A DNA stretch of 11,842 bases from Cytophagaceae bacterium UBA6715 (GCA_002454335.1 DKIP01000073.1:1-11842), one strand, 5' to 3'; numbered from the stretch's first letter, positions 1 to 7,908 are shown. Translations and numbers: made by a program. The notes: a model not told the origin generated them from the sequence alone.

Positions 1-34
1 AACGCTGCCGGGGTCTGAAGACCCCGGCAGCGTT
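1..34. terminator. Perfect GC-rich hairpin at window edge, probable terminator
   Basis: Arms at 1-15 and 20-34 are perfect reverse complements (15 bp, 11 of them G or C) around the tetraloop TGAA. This is far more GC-rich than the surrounding DNA. It lies beyond the 3' end of the minus-strand terC gene and may also end a gene to the left that is outside the window. On the plus strand it is followed by AGCAAAAATCAG, with no strong T-run. On the minus strand the flank is cut off by the window edge, so a T-run there cannot be checked. The stem itself is certain; the terminator role is inferred. Confidence 0.55.
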
Positions 35-37
35 AGC

Positions 38-80
38 AAAAATCAGTTTTAAGATGGAAACCACCTAGAAAAATACTGAT
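38..80 (-). terminator. Weak possible terminator of terC
   Basis: Just after the terC stop, read on the minus strand, the arms ATCAGT and ACTGAT (75-80 and 42-47) can pair. Pairing extends by three A-T pairs after one mismatch. The second arm is followed by TTTTTGC. The loop is long (over 20 nt) and the stem is AT-rich, so this is a weaker candidate than the hairpin at 1-34. It may add to termination or be chance. Confidence 0.25.
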
Positions 81-90
81 AATAAACTGA

Positions 91-1134
91 TTATTTTTTC
101 TCTGGGAATAAAAGGCTCAATCCGATGCTTACGGACAATATTCCCAGAATTACACCCAAGGAAGCCAGGGTTCCAAAACCCCATTGTTCCAAATAATGAT
201 GCCCGATCATCTTCAATCCGACAAAACTGAGCAACACCCCCAAGCCCATCGGCAAGAAACGGAACAAGCCCATCAAGCTCGATAAAAAGAAAAATAAAGA
301 CCGAAGTCCCATAACAGCAAAGACATTGCTAAAGAAGACGATGTATGGATCTTTTGAAATCGAAAATATTGCTGGAATGGAATCAACCGCAAAGAGAATA
401 TCCGTAAACGCAATCACAACCACAATAACGAAAATAGGCGTAATGTATAATTTGCCTGTCTTCATCCGAACAAAGAAGCGACCAATCACATTTCGCTTAT
501 AAACATTAAAGTATTTAGACAACAATTTAACAACTGGATGATCACCTGGATTAATTTCTTCCTCATGCTCTTTGGAAAGCAAGATTTTCACTCCCGTGTA
601 GACCAGAAACGCCCCAAACAAATAAATAATCCAATCAAATTTCTGCAACAAGGCCGCACCCAGGAAGATAAAAATCAAGCGCAACACAATCGCTCCCAAA
701 ATCCCCCACACCAAAATCTTCTTGTAATAGCGTTTCTGAACCCCAAAAGAGTTGAAAATCAATATGAAGACGAAGACATTATCCGCCGACAACGAGTACT
801 CGACCAAATAACCCGTAATGAATTCTAAAGACAAATTATCTTGAAAAATAGCAACTTGATCAAAATAGCTTCCCGAACCCAAATCAATATGTGGTGCATA
901 AGCCTGCTGCACTGCACGAAGCCCTGCAACATCTTGAATCCCATGAACCATCGCGCCATTATAGCCCAAAAACACGTAAAATACGATGGCCAACAATACC
1001 CAAGCTCCACTCCAGAAACCAGCCTCCTTGAAAGTAACTTCTGCCGCTCCTTCTTTCTTAAACACCCCCAAATCGACCAACATCACCGCCATGACAACAA
1101 CTGAAAACACAAGAAAAAATAGCGTTTCACTCAT
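91..1134 (-). CDS. TerC/Alx-family integral membrane protein
   Basis: A 347-residue multi-pass inner-membrane protein of the TerC/Alx family. Characterised members (E. coli Alx, Bacillus TerC proteins) export or balance manganese; older names link the family to tellurite resistance. The family signatures are clear: EYSLSADNVFVF at residues 112-123 and FTDILFAVDSIPAIF at 243-257, whose acidic residues (E112, D118, D245, D251) sit in membrane segments and are the likely metal ligands. About seven to nine hydrophobic segments are visible, with a charged cytoplasmic-type loop around 187-230. Residues 61-100 form a polar loop between the second segment and the first signature, apparently longer than the matching loop of E. 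coli Alx as I recall it. The start is the ATG at 1134, 57 bp from the divergent glycosyltransferase. No yybP-ykoY manganese riboswitch could fit or is seen in that short gap. The family call is firm; manganese as substrate is inferred from relatives. Confidence 0.93.
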   Translation of the reverse strand: MSETLFFLVFSVVVMAVMLVDLGVFKKEGAAEVTFKEAGFWSGAWVLLAIVFYVFLGYNGAMVHGIQDVAGLRAVQQAYAPHIDLGSGSYFDQVAIFQDNLSLEFITGYLVEYSLSADNVFVFILIFNSFGVQKRYYKKILVWGILGAIVLRLIFIFLGAALLQKFDWIIYLFGAFLVYTGVKILLSKEHEEEINPGDHPVVKLLSKYFNVYKRNVIGRFFVRMKTGKLYITPIFVIVVVIAFTDILFAVDSIPAIFSISKDPYIVFFSNVFAVMGLRSLFFFLSSLMGLFRFLPMGLGVLLSFVGLKMIGHHYLEQWGFGTLASLGVILGILSVSIGLSLLFPEKK

Positions 1135-1191
1135 AAATAAGTAATTTTACATTTTGAAGGCACAAAGGTCGTAAAATTTGGCCAATATTAT

Positions 1192-1929
1192 ATGTACGAA
1201 GGCAAAAAGGTAATCGTCGTTATGCCCGCTTATAAAGCAGCATTGACACTTGAAAAAACTTACAATGAAATCCCTCACGATTGGGTTGACGAAGTCATTC
1301 TCGTAGATGACTATAGTCCGGATAATACCGTGGAAGTAGCTCAGCAAATTGGTATCAAACACATCATCCGCCACGACAAAAACAAAGGTTATGGAGGGAA
1401 TCAAAAATCATGTTATACCAAAGCCTTGGAATTAGGTGGCGATATCGTGATTATGTTGCACCCCGACTACCAATACACGCCGATGCTATTAAAAGCCATG
1501 ATTTCCATCATTGGCAACGGTTTGTATCCTGTTGTTTTCGCATCTCGTATTCTAGGGAAAGGCGCACTCAAAGGCGGTATGCCAATCTACAAATACATTG
1601 CGAATCGCATGCTGACTTTATTCCAAAATATCTTAATCGATCAAAAGCTATCGGAATACCACACAGGTTACCGAGCGTTTTCTAAAGAGGTATTAGAAGC
1701 CGTGCAGTTCACGAAATGCGATGACGATTTCGTATTCGATAATCAAATGATCTTGCAAATCTTCTGGAAAGGTTTTGAAGTGGGTGAAGTGACATGCCCA
1801 ACTAAATATTTCGAAGAAGCTTCATCCATCAATTTTAAACGCAGTTCCATCTATGGCTTAGGCGTTATTTGGTATTCAATCCGATACCGCCTCGCGAAAT
1901 GGGGTTTAAAATGGGACCTAATGAATTAA
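1192..1929 (+). CDS. Family 2 glycosyltransferase (DPM/DPG-synthase-like)
   Basis: A 245-residue GT-A fold glycosyltransferase of family 2. The N-terminus KVIVVMPAYKAALTLEKT is the typical nucleotide-binding start, followed by VDDYSPDNT at 38-46, whose paired aspartates bind the nucleotide sugar. GYGGNQKSC at 66-74 and YHTGYRAFSKEVL at 156-168 are typical of the dolichyl-phosphate-mannose/glucose synthase-like subgroup. Where many relatives have a DxDGQ-like metal site, this protein has HPDYQYTP at 90-97, which keeps one aspartate (D92). There is no signal peptide or clear membrane helix, so it is probably a cytosolic or membrane-associated enzyme that transfers a sugar to a lipid carrier or surface glycan. 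Donor and acceptor cannot be read from sequence. The gene stands alone, divergent from terC and convergent with the TonB receptor, and ends in a hairpin terminator. A poor promoter match (TTTG 1153-1156, TAAAATTTG 1172-1180) lies upstream. Confidence 0.92.
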   Translation: MYEGKKVIVVMPAYKAALTLEKTYNEIPHDWVDEVILVDDYSPDNTVEVAQQIGIKHIIRHDKNKGYGGNQKSCYTKALELGGDIVIMLHPDYQYTPMLLKAMISIIGNGLYPVVFASRILGKGALKGGMPIYKYIANRMLTLFQNILIDQKLSEYHTGYRAFSKEVLEAVQFTKCDDDFVFDNQMILQIFWKGFEVGEVTCPTKYFEEASSINFKRSSIYGLGVIWYSIRYRLAKWGLKWDLMN

Positions 1930-1960
1930 AAAAAGGCATTGCAAACGCAATGCCTTTTTA
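1928..1960. terminator. Bidirectional intrinsic terminator
   Basis: Arms GGCATTGC (1935-1942) and GCAATGCC (1947-1954) form an 8-bp perfect stem around the loop AAAC. The stem is flanked by an A-run on the left (1928-1934) and a T-run on the right (1955-1959). It therefore works as a hairpin plus U-tract on both strands. It sits directly between the stop codon of the glycosyltransferase (1929) and that of the convergent TonB receptor (1967), and should serve both genes. Confidence 0.92.
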
Positions 1961-1966
1961 TTTACA

Positions 1967-4339
1967 CTACAACCTAATGGATAATCCCAACAAGAAATTA
2001 AATCCTGCCTGCGGGTAATGAAAATTCTCTGTCGTTAATGACCCGTCATATAAATAACTGAACGTATATCCATTCGAGGAATACATTACATTCAAAACAT
2101 TATTCAACAACATCGTTGCTCGAATCTTTTTCGTCAGCCCATATCCCAAGCGAACATCTTGTGTGAAATAAGCTGGCAAAGCTCGTGCAGCGTTGGATGT
2201 ATTATCCAAATATTGCTTCCCCACATACTTGCTCATTAGAGCCACTTCCATTTCCGCCCGTGTGAATGTCAATGTACTTCCACTGATTACCGAGGGCGAA
2301 TAGGCAATTTCTGTCTCCCCATGGTTAATCGACACGATGCTGTAATCCGAATATTCAACGAGTTTCTCCGTAAAATCTTGTATGCGATTCCGAGAAATTG
2401 TCGCATTGGCCTGCCATGTCAAGTTAGCCGCCAATTGCACATTCATAGAAGCTTCCAAACCTAAACGGTAACTTGACGGGGCATTCGTACGAATGGCCTC
2501 TCCTACCGAATTTACCGCGCCCGTTAACACCAATTGATCCGTGTAATTCATAAAATAAGCGTTCAACTGATAAGAAACTTTCGCGCGGCCAGCTTGATAA
2601 CCAACTTCCAAATCCCGCAAAAATTCCGCGCGCGGTGTTGTTCCTGGATTATCGACAAAATCTTGTCGGCTTGGCTCCTTACTTCCCATCGCATACGATG
2701 CATAAACCTTCGCATTCGGTGAAATCTGATGCGTAATACCAATCTTAGGATTCACAAATTGATAGGACCAAATTTGGCTTATGTCCTGCATTTTATCTGC
2801 AATACCAGCCATCTTGTGCCCTACCGTCCGGTATTGCAAATCCAAATAAGCATTCCATGAAGATGCAATTGCCCAATTCGCTTTGGCATATAAATTCAAA
2901 TCCGTTTTCTGCGACCGACTACGGTACCACTCACGACCTGCAAACGCAACAGGCAAAACAAGTAATCCATAGTGACGGCCAATGTATCGATTCCACGCCC
3001 CGCCAAATGTGAATTTGATTTTTTGAGTACCAACGTAATTCAACGCAAAAGTCGACCCGTAAAAATCATTATCTAGCCATTTTTGTCGGACAATATCCAC
3101 GATAGGTTTTATAAGAAGCCCATACGATTGCAAATCCGAGTTGGGTTTGAATTCCTCAAAATACCCGCGCCCATAGGTATAATGAAAATTCCAGTCCAAA
3201 TCCCAATTGGGTGATATCCGATGATTCGTCAACAACTGTAAATGATCTTGGGAATAATTATCAGTCTGATTCGCGTAGGTGTAATAATTATAGGTTCGTC
3301 CGCTCGAAAGCAAATTGTTTGCTTCTTCTGATGACAAATAATTCCGGTCAATGTAGGCCTGCATATCAGCAACCGAACCCGTCACACGAGATTCCGGCGT
3401 ACCATACCAAGACTGAAACGTTCTCTCCCGTCCCGTAAAATAATTGAAACGTATGAAGGCGTTTTTAGCAAAATAAGCCGCAGATAAATAAGCAGATTGC
3501 AGATTTGAAGACGCACGATCGATATAACCATCCGACACAATTCGTGATAAACGTCCGTCCACGGTGAATTTACCGTTCATCAAACCTGTCCCAACTTTCA
3601 AGGTTGTTTTCAAGGTACCAAACGACCCTCCCGAAGCATTTAAGTCGGCATACGCCTTTTGCTCAAAGGTATTCGTTTGCATATTAACCGAACCGCCAAA
3701 AGCCCCTGCTCCATTAGTGGAAGTACCCACGCCGCGCTGAATCTGCACAGAATTAACAGACGAAGCAAAATCAGGCATATTAACCCAATAAGTACCTTGC
3801 GATTCAGAATCATTCACGGGAATTCCATTGATAGTAACATTCACACGCGTCGCATCACTACCCCGAATACGAATACCCGTGTAACCAACCCCCGCACCTG
3901 CATCCGAAGTCGTCACGACCGATGGGGTAAAATTTAGTAATATTGGCATATCTTGTCCCAAATTACTCTTCCCCAACTCTTTGGCAGAAACGTCCGAATA
4001 TGCCATGGCAGAATTCTCGTCGGCCCGTGTCGCCTGAACAACAACCTCATCTTGCAGGTAACTGGAACGGTGCAATAAGATTTGAGCAGCAGCAGAAGCG
4101 ACAACTTCCTGCGCTTGATAGCCCACAAACGAAACAGTTATTTTAGCAGAAGCAGGCATATCAACTAGTAAAAAATGCCCCTTGGCATCCGTTAATACAC
4201 CTCGTTGGCTACCTTGAACACGTACCGAAGCCCCCCATAAAGGTACATTCGTCTCTTGATCGATAACGATCCCTTCGACTCTTTGGCCGAATAATACATG
4301 CGTAATGAATAAAAAAAACAGCGTCGTTAGCTTTTTCAT
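1967..4339 (-). CDS. TonB-dependent outer-membrane receptor, predicted thiamine importer
   Basis: A 790-residue outer-membrane receptor that should import its ligand using the TonB-ExbBD proton-motive-force system. A signal peptide spans residues 1-18, with probable cleavage before Q19 (VLFG/QRVEG). Residues 20-92 form the carboxypeptidase-regulatory-like (CarboxypepD_reg) domain common in Bacteroidota receptors. A TonB-box-like stretch, DEVVVQATR, lies at 97-105. The plug covers about 110-225 and includes IRIRGSDATRVNVTINGIPVND and the VQIQRGVGTSTNGAGAFGG region. The rest is a 22-strand-type beta barrel rich in aromatic and polar alternation. No SusD partner is adjacent and the length is short for SusC, so it is a stand-alone receptor. 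The start is the ATG at 4339, giving MKKLTTLFF; the upstream frame extension would need a TTG at 4357 and would spoil the signal peptide. The mRNA leader carries a TPP riboswitch, which points to thiamine, its phosphates or a precursor as ligand, as known for riboswitch-controlled receptors in Bacteroides. The receptor class is certain; the ligand is inferred from regulation only. Confidence 0.95.
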   Translation of the reverse strand: MKKLTTLFFLFITHVLFGQRVEGIVIDQETNVPLWGASVRVQGSQRGVLTDAKGHFLLVDMPASAKITVSFVGYQAQEVVASAAAQILLHRSSYLQDEVVVQATRADENSAMAYSDVSAKELGKSNLGQDMPILLNFTPSVVTTSDAGAGVGYTGIRIRGSDATRVNVTINGIPVNDSESQGTYWVNMPDFASSVNSVQIQRGVGTSTNGAGAFGGSVNMQTNTFEQKAYADLNASGGSFGTLKTTLKVGTGLMNGKFTVDGRLSRIVSDGYIDRASSNLQSAYLSAAYFAKNAFIRFNYFTGRERTFQSWYGTPESRVTGSVADMQAYIDRNYLSSEEANNLLSSGRTYNYYTYANQTDNYSQDHLQLLTNHRISPNWDLDWNFHYTYGRGYFEEFKPNSDLQSYGLLIKPIVDIVRQKWLDNDFYGSTFALNYVGTQKIKFTFGGAWNRYIGRHYGLLVLPVAFAGREWYRSRSQKTDLNLYAKANWAIASSWNAYLDLQYRTVGHKMAGIADKMQDISQIWSYQFVNPKIGITHQISPNAKVYASYAMGSKEPSRQDFVDNPGTTPRAEFLRDLEVGYQAGRAKVSYQLNAYFMNYTDQLVLTGAVNSVGEAIRTNAPSSYRLGLEASMNVQLAANLTWQANATISRNRIQDFTEKLVEYSDYSIVSINHGETEIAYSPSVISGSTLTFTRAEMEVALMSKYVGKQYLDNTSNAARALPAYFTQDVRLGYGLTKKIRATMLLNNVLNVMYSSNGYTFSYLYDGSLTTENFHYPQAGFNFLLGLSIRL

Positions 4340-4401
4340 TTTTGAAAAGTTTAACAACAGGTAAAGGAGTCAAATCCTGTATGATTTAACAATAACCCTT
4401 A

Positions 4402-4448
4402 TAATTGATTTTTTTCCGAGTTTTCAGCGCTAAAAACTCGACAAAATC
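4402..4448 (-). promoter_or_regulatory. Stem-loop next to TPP aptamer, possible expression platform
   Basis: On the receptor mRNA, CGAGTTTT (4440-4433) pairs with AAAACTCG (4424-4417) around the loop TAGCGCTG, directly after the 3' strand of the aptamer. The stem can be extended: GATTTT (4448-4443), which belongs to the aptamer's P1 3' strand, can pair with AAAATC (4412-4407) across a small internal loop. The long form would compete with P1, as expected for a riboswitch expression platform. No U-tract follows (the next bases are AATTATAAGG), so it is not a standard terminator. The pairing is read from sequence; the switching role is inferred. Confidence 0.45.
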
Positions 4449-4520
4449 CCTTCGACGGCATTACCCGTATCAGGTTCAATGGGTATAATCTCAGCCTTTT
4501 TTAGAGGCACCCCTTTTTGT
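4441..4520 (-). promoter_or_regulatory. TPP riboswitch (THI element) controlling the TonB receptor
   Basis: The minus strand carries the conserved THI-box segments in the correct order and spacing: GGGGTGCC (4513-4506), CTGAGA (4494-4489), ACCC, GAACCTGAT (4477-4469), GGGTAATGCC (ending at 4457) and AAGGGA. Outer helix P1 forms between ACAAAA (4520-4515) and TTTTGT (4446-4441), and a short P3 forms from GCCT and AGGC. The aptamer binds thiamine pyrophosphate; in known cases binding lowers expression of the downstream gene. It lies 102 nt ahead of the receptor ATG, in the same orientation, with a matching promoter just upstream, so the receptor should be made when TPP is scarce. Confidence 0.96.
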
Positions 4521-4527
4521 GGATGCA

Positions 4528-4557
4528 CAAAGTTACAAATTTTTCTACCTTTGCAAG
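4528..4557 (-). promoter_or_regulatory. Promoter of the TPP-riboswitch/receptor transcript
   Basis: Read on the minus strand, the -7 element TAACTTTG (4535-4528) matches the Bacteroidota consensus TAnnTTTG exactly. A CTTG -33 element (4557-4554) lies 18 nt upstream. The predicted transcript would start around 4520-4524, at the 5' edge of the riboswitch P1 helix. That fit between promoter and aptamer supports both calls. The promoter overlaps the divergent mfd promoter. Confidence 0.75.
4546..4553 (+). promoter_or_regulatory. Promoter -7 element of mfd
   Basis: TACCTTTG matches the Bacteroidota -7 consensus TAnnTTTG and lies 25 bp before the mfd ATG, giving a short leader of about 20 nt. The only upstream TTTG (4516-4519) is 26 nt away, longer than usual, so the -33 contact is weak or absent. 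The same octamer occurs ahead of gldJ. Confidence 0.6.
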
Positions 4558-4578
4558 CCATTCGCCTGTTCATATTTT

Positions 4579-7500
4579 ATGATTGTCAAAGAGTTTCTTT
4601 CCTTGTACAAAAATGACGGAATTGTTCAACACATTGCTGAACAAATCCATCACCCCGAACCGCAAAACTCCTACATCAAAGGACTTTGTGGCGCATTGGA
4701 TACCGTACTCATTGCAGCCCTACTGAAAGAAAATAATCCTTTTTTGATCATTTGCGAGGCCAAAGAAGAGGCGCAATACATCCTAAACGACTTACAATCC
4801 TTATTGGGGGAAGCGGCCGTCATCCTTTTTCCGATGTCACACAAAAGACCTTATGAATGGGAAGAGGTCGACAATGCGAATGTCCTCATGCGGGCGGAAG
4901 TCCTCAATGTCCTGAGCAATTACAGTGGTCAAGCCTTAATCATCGTCAGCTACCCGGAAGCCATGACGGAAAAAGTCATCAACCGGAAATCCTTGGTTAA
5001 AAACACGCTTTCTATCCGGGTTGGTGATAAAATCGATCGCAATTTTGTGGCGGAAACGCTCAATGAATATGATTTTGAACGCACCGACTTCGTCTACGAA
5101 GCGGGACAATATTCCGTTCGCGGAGGTATTCTGGATGTGTTTTCTTACGCGGCAGAGTACCCTTACCGATTGGATTTCTTCGGAGATGAAGTGGATAGCA
5201 TCCGAACTTTTCATCCGGAAACACAATTGTCGATACAATCCGTTTCGGCCATGCACCTGATCCCGGATGTGCAAACCAAATTAGTTCAGGAAACTCGCGA
5301 ATCCTTTTTTACTTTTTTACCTGCTACGACACGGATTTGGCTGAAGGATTTTAGCCTACTCATTGATGCCATTGAGACAAATTTCGAAAAAGGAGAAGCG
5401 GCTTATTTGGCGAATAGTAGTTCGGATATCAACGTGCTGAATAAGCCTGAGGAGCGCTGGGAAACAAATAAAAGCATCAAGAAATCCTTGCAACAATTCA
5501 GTTGCGTGGAATTTGGCAAACGTACCCACCTGAAAAATAGCCAGACCATTGTCTACCCGTCTAAAAACCCAGGTGTTTTCCAAAAAGATTTCGAACGCTT
5601 GGCCAATACACTTTTAGACAATCAAACCGCTGGTTTTCAAAATGTTATTTGCTCAGAATCACCCCGACAATTAGAACGACTCGATGTGATTTTCAATGAA
5701 ATCAACACGAGTATTCAGTTTAAACCTTTGCAGATTTCCTTGCGGGAAGGCTTCATCGACGAGCAAACGAACATCGCCTTTTATCCCGACCATCAATTAT
5801 TTGACCGTTTTCATCGCTCCAAAGAAAAAAATAAGTTCTCCAAAAGCAAAGCGCTTACTTTAAAGGAATTGCGAAGCCTGCAAGTAGGTGATTTCGTCAC
5901 ACACGTGGATTATGGAATTGGCCGATTTGCCGGGTTAAACTTGATTGAAACCTCGAATGGCGAACAGGAAGTCATCCGACTGATTTACCGAGACGACGAT
6001 GTATTATCAGTTTCAATTCATTCCTTACATAAAATTTCCAAATACGCCGGCAAGGAAGGTGCCCCACCGACCATGTCGAAATTGGGGACACCCGAATGGG
6101 AAAACAAAAAATCCCGCGTTAAAAAGCAGGTCAAAGACATTGCCAAGGAACTGATTTCCTTATATGCCAAACGCAAAAATGCGCCCGGATTTGCCTTTTC
6201 GCGCGATACCTATTTGCAAGCCGAATTGGAATCATCCTTCTTATATGATGACACCCCCGATCAGGCTAAAGCAACGGCAGATGTCAAGGCAGATATGGAA
6301 AAACCGCATCCCATGGATCGGTTGGTCTGCGGCGATGTGGGCTTTGGAAAGACTGAAATTGCGATTCGCGCGGCATTCAAAGCCGTTGCCGACTCGAAAC
6401 AAGTTGCCGTACTCGTTCCCACAACGGTTTTAGCTATGCAGCACTACCGAACTTTTCATGATCGTTTAGCGGCGTTCCCATGTAAGGTTGAATATGTAAA
6501 TCGATTTAAGTCGGCGAAACAAATCAAAGAAACGCTGGAACGTGTGGCCAATGGACAAACGGATATACTTATTGGTACCCACCGATTAGTGAACAAGGAC
6601 GTACATTTTAAGAATCTAGGTCTGATGATCATCGACGAAGAGCAGAAATTTGGGGTAAAGGTCAAAGATCGCTTGAAAGAAATGCGCGTGGATGTGGATG
6701 TATTGACGCTCACCGCAACTCCGATTCCGCGAACCCTACATTTCTCATTAATGGGGGCGCGAGATTTATCCATTATTGCAACGCCTCCACCGAATCGTCA
6801 GCCGGTCGAAACGAAATTGGTCGTTATGACCGATGAATTGTTACGTGATGGTGTTCGGGAAGAGTTGGCCCGTGGTGGACAGGTTTTTGTGGTTCATAAC
6901 CGCATCAACGAATTAGAAAGCACAGCCAATCGTATTTTACGATTAGTCCCAGATGCGAAGATTGGTGTTGCGCATGGCCAAATGGAAGGCGACAAACTCG
7001 AAAAGATCATGATGGATTTCATTGAGGGAAATTACGACGTACTTGTAGCTACCAACATCATCGAGTCGGGCTTGGATATTCCGAATGCCAATACGATTTT
7101 CATTATCAATGCGAATCATTTTGGCTTATCTGATTTACACCAAATGCGCGGTCGGGTTGGGCGATCCAACAAGAAAGCCTACTGTTATTTAGTAACCCCA
7201 TCCCTATCCGCATTAACCAGCGATGCACGAAAGCGATTAAGTGCACTGGAAGAATTCTCCGATTTAGGGGATGGAATCAAAGTGGCGATGCGCGATTTAG
7301 ATATTCGGGGAGCTGGAAATTTATTAGGTGCGGAGCAGTCTGGCTTTATCAATGATTTGGGCTATGATATGTACCATAAAATTTTGGATGAAGCGGTACA
7401 AGAATTGAAGGAGAATGAATTTAAAGCCCTATTTGAAACGGATTTAAGTGAAATCGCGGAGACCTTGAAGGTCGATTGCCAAATTGAGACCGATTTGCGC

Positions 7501-7908
7501 GTATTAATTCCGGAAGATTATGTGTCGAGCATTTCAGAACGATTAGGCTTGTATACACGCCTCGATGAGATCGATGACGAAACGAGTTTGACAGGATTCA
7601 TCTCGGAGATGGAAGATCGTTTTGGTAAAATGCCTTTGGAAGTACAAGACATGATTGACTTGGTACGATGCCGCTGGAAGGCGCAAGTATTACGGGTGGA
7701 AAAAATCACTTTAAAGAGCAATATATTGAAATTGTATTTCGTTTCTCAAGAGATTCCGCAGGAAATAGTGCTGAAGGTAATCCAATTTGTGAATGGCAAA
7801 AAAGGGCAATGTCAACTTCGAGAAAAATCAGGAAAAATGATATTACAAGTGGACAAAATAAGTACCATACCGGAATTAAACACAATTTTGGTGGATATTT
7901 TAGGATAG
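4579..7908 (+). CDS. mfd: Transcription-repair coupling factor Mfd
   Basis: A 1109-residue ATP-driven DNA translocase. It pushes or releases RNA polymerase stalled at DNA lesions and recruits UvrA for nucleotide excision repair. Domain order fits the family: UvrB-like N-terminal region (about 1-400, with FPMSHKRPYEWEEVD and the FVYEAGQYSVRGGILDVF segment); RNA-polymerase-interacting CarD-like domain starting near 430 (VGDFVTHVDYGIGRFAGL); RecA-like motor domains with Walker A GDVGFGKTE at 585-593, the DEEQ box at 686-689 and the motif VI segment QMRGRVGRS at 855-863; then the RG/TRG region and a C-terminal TRCF domain from about 960. Length agrees with Bacteroidota Mfd. The start is the ATG at 4579 (MIVKEFLSL); the frame is open back to a GTG at 4519, but that would cover the promoter and part of the riboswitch. 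It is monocistronic, with 63 bp before gldJ and no evident terminator. Confidence 0.97.
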   Translation: MIVKEFLSLYKNDGIVQHIAEQIHHPEPQNSYIKGLCGALDTVLIAALLKENNPFLIICEAKEEAQYILNDLQSLLGEAAVILFPMSHKRPYEWEEVDNANVLMRAEVLNVLSNYSGQALIIVSYPEAMTEKVINRKSLVKNTLSIRVGDKIDRNFVAETLNEYDFERTDFVYEAGQYSVRGGILDVFSYAAEYPYRLDFFGDEVDSIRTFHPETQLSIQSVSAMHLIPDVQTKLVQETRESFFTFLPATTRIWLKDFSLLIDAIETNFEKGEAAYLANSSSDINVLNKPEERWETNKSIKKSLQQFSCVEFGKRTHLKNSQTIVYPSKNPGVFQKDFERLANTLLDNQTAGFQNVICSESPRQLERLDVIFNEINTSIQFKPLQISLREGFIDEQTNIAFYPDHQLFDRFHRSKEKNKFSKSKALTLKELRSLQVGDFVTHVDYGIGRFAGLNLIETSNGEQEVIRLIYRDDDVLSVSIHSLHKISKYAGKEGAPPTMSKLGTPEWENKKSRVKKQVKDIAKELISLYAKRKNAPGFAFSRDTYLQAELESSFLYDDTPDQAKATADVKADMEKPHPMDRLVCGDVGFGKTEIAIRAAFKAVADSKQVAVLVPTTVLAMQHYRTFHDRLAAFPCKVEYVNRFKSAKQIKETLERVANGQTDILIGTHRLVNKDVHFKNLGLMIIDEEQKFGVKVKDRLKEMRVDVDVLTLTATPIPRTLHFSLMGARDLSIIATPPPNRQPVETKLVVMTDELLRDGVREELARGGQVFVVHNRINELESTANRILRLVPDAKIGVAHGQMEGDKLEKIMMDFIEGNYDVLVATNIIESGLDIPNANTIFIINANHFGLSDLHQMRGRVGRSNKKAYCYLVTPSLSALTSDARKRLSALEEFSDLGDGIKVAMRDLDIRGAGNLLGAEQSGFINDLGYDMYHKILDEAVQELKENEFKALFETDLSEIAETLKVDCQIETDLRVLIPEDYVSSISERLGLYTRLDEIDDETSLTGFISEMEDRFGKMPLEVQDMIDLVRCRWKAQVLRVEKITLKSNILKLYFVSQEIPQEIVLKVIQFVNGKKGQCQLREKSGKMILQVDKISTIPELNTILVDILG

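Noticed and set aside
538..828. Open frame of 96 codons on the plus strand inside terC
   Set aside because: It is antisense to conserved membrane segments, has a Lys/Gln/Asn-rich composition without motifs, and is best explained as a shadow of terC.
1135..1191. Promoter elements in the terC/glycosyltransferase gap
   Set aside because: GACCTTTG (minus) and TAAAATTTG (plus) resemble the -7 consensus but each is off by one position and lacks a well-spaced -33 element. Too weak to list as features.
4340..4357. Longer receptor start at 4357
   Set aside because: The codon is TTG and the extension would place six extra residues before a clean MKKLTTLFF signal peptide. The ATG at 4339 is preferred.
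4519..4578. Longer mfd start at 4519
   Set aside because: It would start on a GTG inside the divergent promoter region and read through the mfd -7 element. The extra residues do not look like Mfd.
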